From Proteles cristata cristata (taxonomy: Eukaryota > Chordata > Mammalia > Carnivora > Hyaenidae): a DNA stretch of 64,000 nt. Both the position numbers and the translations under genes were made by a program. The notes beneath the pieces are model-generated. The model had not been told where the DNA came from and did not search any database. It saw only the letters and a list, made by a program, of their open reading frames with translations. The stretch's first letter is position 1; each line of letters begins with the position of its first letter. The stretch is from contig JAESUZ010001712.1 in the NCBI GenBank assembly GCA_017311185.1, positions 2,046,001 through 2,110,000 of the forward strand. The letters are read 5' to 3'. Below, piece by piece: positions 56,886 through 64,000 of the stretch.

Positions 56886-57044
56886 GAGGCTTCCCTAACA
56901 GGCCCTCTAAGAATAAAAGTGCACTGACACCTTGTTATCAGACTTCTAGCCTTCAGAACTGTGACATTAAAAAGTGTGTTGTTTAAGCCACTCAATTTGT
57001 GGTATTTTGTTACAGCAGCCCTAGCCAACTAATACAGAGACATT

Positions 57045-57235
57045 ATCTTTTGGAGATACATATTGTATTTTTACTAAATGAAATTAGATCATGTCTAGGA
57101 TTTGCTTCAAAATAATCTGGAAAAGGGTGAAGAGAGTAGAGCTATCAACAAAACAGGACTGGCTCACCATATATTAACAAAGGCTAATTTTATTTTTGAT
57201 ATTTTTTGTAATAAAAGGTTTAAACAAAGGGCCCG
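57045..57235 (+). mobile_element. Old L1 3' UTR fragment
   Basis: atcatgtctaggatttgctt, caaaataatctggaaaaggg and ttggctcaccat-like actggctcaccatatatta match an L1M 3' UTR. Confidence 0.5.
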
Positions 57236-57694
57236 AAGACCTTTGAGATCAGAAGAACTATGGAAGCATGGGACACAAGTCCAGGCATCATGGTGCAAGG
57301 GCATTTTAAACATATGGAGGTAGAACCTTGGGACCAGAAATACTTACCTCATATACTGCTCATATACACATCACAGGTTAACTCTGCCTGTATGCCTGTA
57401 ACATTCTCCTGCATCTCTCATCAAATCATTTCTAATGAGGCCAAGTCCAACCCATCCTAGAGTAATGATGCATGAAGAACAGCACTGTCCACAGTTCTCT
57501 ACAAGTTTAACCAATAACTTCTTCAAATAATCTGTTCAACCCCATTCATCACTCATCACCATACATTTCCTCCAAGCCTGGTAGAATCCTTTTTCTATTG
57601 AGTTCACTGTCACACCTTTAAAGGCATGTTGAAAGCAAATAAATGATGGTAATTGTTAAGAAAGAAACTTACCTTTTGGGGGAAGTTTTCTGTT

Positions 57695-57875
57695 TGAGTA
57701 ACCTGATTAAGAGCAGAAACTCTACCACTTTCCAGTTGTGTGACCCTGTTACTTCACCTCTCTGTACCTCAGCTGCCTCATCTGTAAAGTGGGGACATGG
57801 GACTGTTGTGAAGACAAACTGGATTAATTCAGTGCTTACCACGTAAGTGCTCAGTAAGTGTCAGCTATTTACGGG
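57695..57875 (+). mobile_element. MIR, well preserved
   Basis: ttaagagcagaaactctacc, agttgtgtgaccctgttact, cctcatctgtaaagtgggga and gtgctcagtaagtgtcagct follow direct MIR order. Confidence 0.85.
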
Positions 57876-60800
57876 CTAGTGCTCAGAGTCAGGCTGTGGT
57901 GAAGAAAGATCACCTATGTGTATCAATAGTCTCCTCAACTTGCCTCTTAAGGTCCTTCAAAATTTGGTAGAGATCAACTAGTTCTAACAATTGTTCATAC
58001 TAACACTCACTAATGTCATAGTGAGTCATAGTGATTTTCAAACAGGCCCACAAAACCTCCCCAGAGGCCAAAGAGGGAAACAGCAGACAAGTTGCTATGC
58101 CAGCTTTGAACAGTTCTGCCTCTATAGCCATACATGCGGCTTCTGCTATACCGTGTGCTTCTGAAAAAAAGAGAAAGGCCTGAAAATCACCTACCAAGAA
58201 CACTGCTTATCTGCTACTACTTTATTTACAACACTAAGGTATCTGCTGCAAAAACCAACATTTAAATGGGTTATTTGTAATACTCAACATCAACACCTCC
58301 TGGGATTTCTCCTTCGGTTTATGTCAACCCCACTATGTCTAGAGAGGTCTTTTTCTGCTTGAATGAGTACCTTGTATTGTTAACTTTTCACTGTCAATTA
58401 TACTAAAATGCTTTGGTCTCACACAATTTCTGTGCATCATTAAATCACGTATTCACCATGGACCAAACACCATCTGACCTGAGTACCAAACACAAACCAG
58501 CACCTGGACAGATGAAGGTGAATCACGGTTCCTTCTGCTAAACACATCCACCAGGGACTTCACCTAACTGACTCCAGGGCCCTGGCCGAAATCTCTTTAC
58601 TTAGAAGTCATCTCACCTCCCTCCATCTCCAAGACAGTCTTCCATTCTGAGGACACATTCATCCAAGGCTTACTACGAGGGCTATCTTTGAACAACTTTA
58701 GTTAACTATGGCTATAGTTTTGTTGTCTTCCTCCCAGACTAGATAACATGGCATTACTACTTTCTTGCTTACCTCCTTCTTTCTTTCTCAATGAAGATTC
58801 CTTTGGTTTCCCTTTTGCCAGAGCCTAGCTTAACAATACTGCTATTTCTAACTTCCCAGTAGTGCAGCCAGGGTGTCCTCCTGTAATCGGTCTTTCTTAC
58901 TACATTCAGAGTCCATACAGAAAGAAAATAACAGACTTCACAGAGAGGTTACTAGCTTTATGAAGCTGTTACTAATCTTACATAAATTTCTGACTCTACA
59001 ACTTGCCTCCATTAAGCACTCTTCGAATAACGGAATTTCTTCATTCTAAGTACTTGCCACAGCTCACAAAATGTCCCATTATCTGAGGTTTCCACCTTAT
59101 TTAGTAGAATATGTCTTTTATTGTGGTCTGAAATGCGGACATCACTCTAAAGCTTTAGCCCTTCTACCACAGAGTAGACACAACATGAATATAATTTATT
59201 AGAAGTTCTGATACCTGCTCCTACTATATCTTACTATTAATGCAACATTTCCTACAACCTAACTACAAAGGAATAAACTACTTTTAATCATAAAGGAAGC
59301 CAAGAAAATTCTAACATTCCCTATATCCTGCAAGTCAACCTTCCCAAGCTGGTTACTAGGAACAAGGTTCAAAACAAACTAGCCAAACACTAAATGTAGT
59401 GTTCTGTTAAGGCAGTGCTACGGCCCTACAAAAGTAGAGCCTCCTAAGATTTCCTACACGATATACTTACTTCCCAAAATTGCTTCAAGCTCACATGGAA
59501 GCACCAAAAAGACCTTTGAAAGCAATCATTAAGGTAACTCTGCTCTGAGAAGAAAACCAAACAATATTTTAAGTTGCAGGTGTCCAACTTACAGCTTTGA
59601 TTTTTCATTTTTAGTATAATGGTTACTTGCTTTCCACGTTAAGAACCAGAGACCAACTCATAAATGTCAGAAGACTGGATGCAAATGGAGGATGCTTTAG
59701 TTACAAAGAAACTTCCTTTAATCCCCTATGTTTAGCCTCCGCAACAGCTTCTGCTTCCTTTACTCAATCACACCAGACTACACACATGGCAGAAATAGAT
59801 GTTATACTGTGAAAATCTCTTTAGTTTCTTCCCAAGAGATTTGTCTTCACAGCTCAGTTAAGTCCAGGAAAAACTAGATATCCAATCCTTCAGGTAAAGT
59901 TAACATACATTCTGGATTTTGTACCAAGATTCGATTTCACGGTATGCAATCCTCGTAAATATTTGTCAGACCACATACATATTCAAATCTTTGCCTTAGA
60001 AAATATACTGTCTTCAGTCATGGGCAAAGTCAGGGCCTTGTCACGTACAACACTTCAGATGAAGACAACTAACTGTAGCTCAGACTGTTTTCCCAGACAG
60101 TAAACTGGTAAACTCTGGGAACATCATTCTATGATTATTGCCTGACCCCAAAATGAGAACCTAACTCACTCTTTAAAACAATTCATTTACATAATTATTG
60201 AGTCTTACATTTCTTTCAGAGAAGGTACTCCTTTTTGGAGTTTTGTGAGTACTTATTAGGAATTTTGATTATTTAGATTACATAGTAGTAGTAAGACATT
60301 GAGATGGGAAAAAAATTCTCTTGGAAACGTCCTTTCCTGAGGCTTTGGCAATTTATTTTTTAAATGAAGACAGACATTTTTTAAATTTAGGAAATGGGGC
60401 CCATCTGAGACACTGAGTAAGAAGAAACCAAGTGTTCCCAAAGGTGTCTAAAGTCCAGTATTCTTCTGGGACTCCAACAATCCCACACCTCCACGTTGTT
60501 TGTCCAAGAAAGCATCCCCTCAAATCCTTAGCACTCATGTCTACCTCCCTTGGATTACCTGAAGAGCCATGTCTGCAAAACATCAGGAATCTTGGTAGAT
60601 GTGGCCCTTCTAGCATTTTGGCCATACCAAAAATCTTCCAAGTACCTCAAGCAAGGGGATAGGAGGCAAAGAAGCAAAAATTTCTTCTATTCCCCATCTA
60701 CTTCTATATTCCACATACTTGGGGAAAAACATAATCACCTAATTCTCCAGCAGCAGGTCCTTCAGAAAGGTAGTTTCCTCATATTTTTATCTGCCAAAAA

Positions 60801-61286
60801 CACTTAAGTTGTCTAACAGCTGGCCAATCCAGGGTCCATAAGTGCTTTATCACTATCCATGACTACATTAGAAACCATTTAACCCCTGTTTGACATACAC
60901 AGGATGCAAGATGCACTACACAGAGAACTTAAAAGGAATCCCCTTATGATAGTTCAGTGTATGACAATATAAAGAAAAAATAAACAATATACGAACACGA
61001 ATATTTAAAAAGGCCATAGTGGAATAAAATAATTAACAATCCAGCAACGGATATGATAAAATGCCACAGAGCACCACATCCACTGTTTCTACCATGGTCC
61101 CAGACTCTGTCACCTCTGCAGTGACCTCACAGAAAATGGCTCACAACAGGAGACTGGCAGAACAGGGGAGGAATTTCACTTCTGGGTTAGAACTCTGGCT
61201 GGATATTAAGTTCTTGGTTCCAGGTCCACCTTTCAACTTTTCAATGCTGAACTTAGGACTCTGCGATCTTTAAAAGCACACCTTTA
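57876..61286. other. IGF2BP3: Intron 3, longest repeat-poor stretch (3.4 kb)
   Basis: No SINE, L1 or LTR was recognised. This is striking given one SINE per kilobase elsewhere. Blocks at 58460-58700, 60430-60660 and 61060-61270 are GC-richer, but no splice-flanked exon or known product was identified. Confidence 0.5.
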
Positions 61287-61495
61287 GGGCGCCTGAGTGG
61301 CTCAGTTGGTTAAGTGTCCAACTTGGGCTCAGGTCATGATCTTACAGTTTGGGGATTTGTGCCCTACTATCAGGCTTTGTGCTGAAAGCTCAGATCCTGG
61401 AGCCTGATTCAAATTCTGTTTCCCCTCTCTCTGCTCCTCTTCCAGTCACCTCTCTCTCTCAAAAATAAACATTAAAAGAAATTAAAAATAAAAAT
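61287..61495 (+). mobile_element. CAN SINE, with TSD
   Basis: agggcgcctgagtggctcag head, tail aaaaataaacattaaaagaa. aaaagcacaccttt (61272) and aaaagcactccttt (61496) flank it. It is the last SINE in the window. Confidence 0.95.
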
Positions 61496-61509
61496 AAAAG
61501 CACTCCTTT

Positions 61510-61974
61510 GCCCACAGTCCCCTGTTAGTTTCACAGACTGGAAGACAATGGAGGAGATAGGACAGGCTCTTCCCCATTGGTTAGCTGTTCGTATAAGCAG
61601 TGGGTTTCAGTCTCGAAATGCCACAGGTACTCCTAAAACCAACTTCATCACCTTCCTTCTTTCTCCCCTACACCAGGCACCAGCTCTAACCCTTGCTCAG
61701 GCTCTCAAGTACTCAGGGCTTTCTTTCCATGTTACACAGACATGATCATCTCAACCTCTTGCTTTGACCCTCAGCCTTCAGGGTCCTACCTCTAGATCCC
61801 CCTTTTCCCTTGCAGTCTTCCAGCACCTGTATAATTCTTTACATTCAATTTCCCCTGGTGAAATACCTAGTGTTTTCTGAGCTCCAGGCTGAACCTGACC
61901 CAGACAAGCACAGAACTCAAGGTTAAGAGGAGGTGAATTTTTGTTCATTTCCTAGCTAAAACGTAGCATGCATT
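61510..61974. other. IGF2BP3: Intron 3, no clear element
   Basis: A pyrimidine-rich block at 61640-61860 is vaguely L2-like, but the match is too weak to call. Confidence 0.4.
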
Positions 61975-62195
61975 TATACACACCAAGCACTTTTTAAGGG
62001 CTTTAGCTTACATCATCCTATTAATGATTACGGCAACCCAATGAGGTGGCTACTATCATCTTCCTGATGTTAGAAATGAGGAAAATGGGACTCAGAAAAA
62101 TTTTAAAACCTGCTCAGAGATCACACAACTGTTAAGTAGTGAAGCCAGGATACAATTCCAAGTCTGACTCCAAAGACCACCTACAAAACAACTAA
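61975..62195 (-). mobile_element. MIR, well preserved
   Basis: acaccaagcacttttta, acatcatcctattaatgatt, ccaatgaggtggctactatc and gaaatgaggaaaatgggact follow inverted MIR order, then gatcacacaactgttaagta. Confidence 0.8.
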
Positions 62196-62939
62196 AGCTT
62201 TTCTAGATACTTCACGCTGCTTGAAAAGACTATTTACATGATTCACCAGTCACTTATTCTAAGTATATGCTTGCTTTTTTAATATCCTTGTAAGTTTTAT
62301 TCCTTAACGGTTGCCTTCTGTTTTCACATGCCACTGTTTGACTAGTAGAACAGTATCATTTGTCCTGTGGAATGTCTCCCATTCTGGGCTTGACCAGTTG
62401 TTTCTTCATGGCATCCTTTAAAGTTGTGCCTCTATCCTCTCTAGTTTTGGTAATCCAAAGTAAGACTGAAATTGAATACAGTCAAGTCTCTATTTTTTAG
62501 ATAAGAATATTTTACCCATGTTTCTGCGTACTTGCTATTGCATCATATAAGGAAGTACACAACATTGAGCCATTCCATTATCAGTGAAACTGAGATTAAC
62601 GAGTGGATTCAAAGTTTAACCCCTCCATTATAAAGGCAATCTGGACTTTTAAATCCAAAATTATCACTGCCTACGATAAGGCTTTGGCACAAGACAGCCA
62701 CCATATTCAGTGTGTACAAATAAAACATTTTAAAAAGTGACTCATCTCAAAAAAGAAGTAACAGATGGTGTTCAGTCAAGTCTCAAGGAAAGGAAACATT
62801 ACAATAGCTCACTCTATTCCTCAGTAAATTGGTTTCATCAGTATTTTCAAACATTTACAAAAAATCTAAGAGATCAAAGGTCAAGTTTCAAAGTCTAGTT
62901 CTAGGCTTCTTACAATTTAGTATTCATTCCTACTTAATT
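62196..62939. other. IGF2BP3: Intron 3, no recognised element
   Basis: Unique AT-rich sequence; nothing specific is supported. Confidence 0.5.
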
Positions 62940-63055
62940 CTTTGAATCCTGTGTGCCCATATTTGCACATTTGAAAACGGAGATAACGTCTCCAATTTCA
63001 CCTTACCTCAAAGATTAGTGGGAGGATAAAATGAAATATAAAAGAAAAAGTTAGA
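62940..63055 (+). mobile_element. MIR-like fragment
   Basis: tgaaaacggagataacgtct, ccttacctcaaagattagtg and ggaggataaaatgaaat resemble the direct MIR core. Confidence 0.45.
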
Positions 63056-64000
63056 CATGGCAAATAAAGATTTATTCTCATAATTTAAATTTTATCCAGA
63101 ATGAGAAATACAGTCAACTAAAAGCTTGAGAAGCCACCAAAAATACACTAAAGTCAATGCTTCAGAAGTCACTGTAATCTAAATTTGAAGAGATCTTCTG
63201 AATGAACTGCCACTTGCCTGTAGCTGATATGCTAGTACTCCAAAGATTCATTTATTTAAAATTGGCTACTACCATTTGATGATTTCATCAAAAGCAACAC
63301 TAGATTTAGTTCTCCAACAGAAAATTGTATTTAACATGACCCATGTTAAAATAAGGGGCTCCATTCAGTAATCTTGATTACCACAACACTTCATTTGGTA
63401 CCCGTCCTCCAAGCTACTCAAGTTCCTAAATGAATGTTAATTTAAAACAGGAAAGTGCATTAGGTTTAATCTTAAAAAGTCACTGTTTCCATCTACAAAG
63501 ATATACTTTCTATACATTACATAAATTGGAAAATGTTCAGTATATGCCAAAGAAACAACTCCTTCAGCAAAGTTTAAACTCAGTAACATTGTTCTGAACA
63601 TAAATGCTGTATAAAATATTATGAGAATAAATGATTTGTTACCAACTGGGTGAGACGTTGGGTGAATCATACCTCAGACCAAGGCACCTTAATTCACCAC
63701 CAAAGAAACTTTTCAACCATCCTTTGCATTTTGGTGAAGGTTCTGGTTTAGTGACTGACTCTTCAAATTTCATTTTAGAAAACAAGTATGAAACACACAG
63801 AGCTAGTTACTCCTGGTTTTTATATAAGAGATACATAAAAGCGAAGGAGTTTTTCCTGCACCATCTCTCTCAAGTAGTTTTAAAAACTTTCAGGTCCCAT
63901 CATCAGGAAGTCAAAAGACGTTTTTTTATATTTCTTCAGCCACTGGTATCTCAAATTCTCACCATGTGGTCGTCATTATGCTTTGGAAATTACTGACACT
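63056..64000. other. IGF2BP3: Intron 3 to window end, no recognised element
   Basis: Unique AT-rich sequence. A plus-strand open frame at 63631-63996 has no recognisable product. Confidence 0.5.

Larger units (their letters stand above)
56030..57038 (+). mobile_element. MLT1-type MaLR LTR carrying three nested SINEs
   Basis: LTR pieces are 56030-56143 (ggttgaaatatgtatcctca), 56270-56332 (ctggtgtccttataaaaagg), 56536-56641 (ccacaagccagggaactact) and 56886-57038 (acaccttgttatcagacttc, ttgtttaagccactcaattt, ccaactaatac). They reassemble in consensus order once SINEs are removed. No internal region seen. Confidence 0.85.

Overview
The window is nuclear DNA of a cat-family carnivore (felid). About 67 copies of the tRNA-Lys-derived CAN SINE in its felid form are spread through it, with heads close to GGGGCGCCTGGGTGGCTCAG, (CT)n bodies and AATAAA-type A-rich tails. 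Felid-type L1 3' ends and older mammalian repeats (MIR, L2, old L1, MLT1/MST LTRs, MER5A, MER20) fill much of the rest. There are no bacterial or plasmid features, no CRISPR array, and no protein gene contained in a single open frame.

The one gene recognised is IGF2BP3, read on the minus strand. Two small coding exons lie at 9545-9596 (52 bp) and 9390-9453 (64 bp), separated by a 91-bp intron. Both have canonical splice sites and encode consecutive parts of the second RNA-recognition motif (VLDSLLVQYGVVESCEQ, then [10 protein letters not shown]...YSSKDQARQ). Everything below 9390 is the following intron (intron 5 if numbered as in the human transcript, from memory). Everything above 9596 is the preceding one (intron 3). 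Neither flanking exon was found, so these introns are at least 9.4 and 54.4 kb long here.

Layout by region. 1-9.4 kb: intron 5, mostly unique AT-rich DNA with two striking hairpins, a young L1 3' end (4680-5156), several SINEs and a truncated U4 snRNA retropseudogene (7879-7944). 9.4-9.6 kb: the two exons. 9.6-28 kb: intron 3 with SINE clusters, old L1 pieces, an L2 split by a hAT-type MITE, MIRs, microsatellites and an MLT1-type LTR. 27.3 kb: an exon-like 62-bp segment with near-perfect splice sites on the plus strand, antisense to IGF2BP3. 29.9-37.4 kb: dense SINE arrays, including three SINEs stacked at one target site. 37.6-38.5 kb: two MaLR LTRs in opposite orientation. 42-48.6 kb: an old L1 spanning its 5' region to the RT part of ORF2, repeatedly broken by an ERV LTR, MER20, SINEs and a young L1 3' end that carries a short 3' transduction. 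49-57 kb: more L1, SINEs, a second copy of the same ERV LTR and an MLT1 LTR holding three nested SINEs. 57-64 kb: comparatively unique intron with MIRs and one SINE.

Almost all L1, LTR and SINE copies lie on the plus strand, antisense to IGF2BP3. This is the strongest large-scale pattern in the window.
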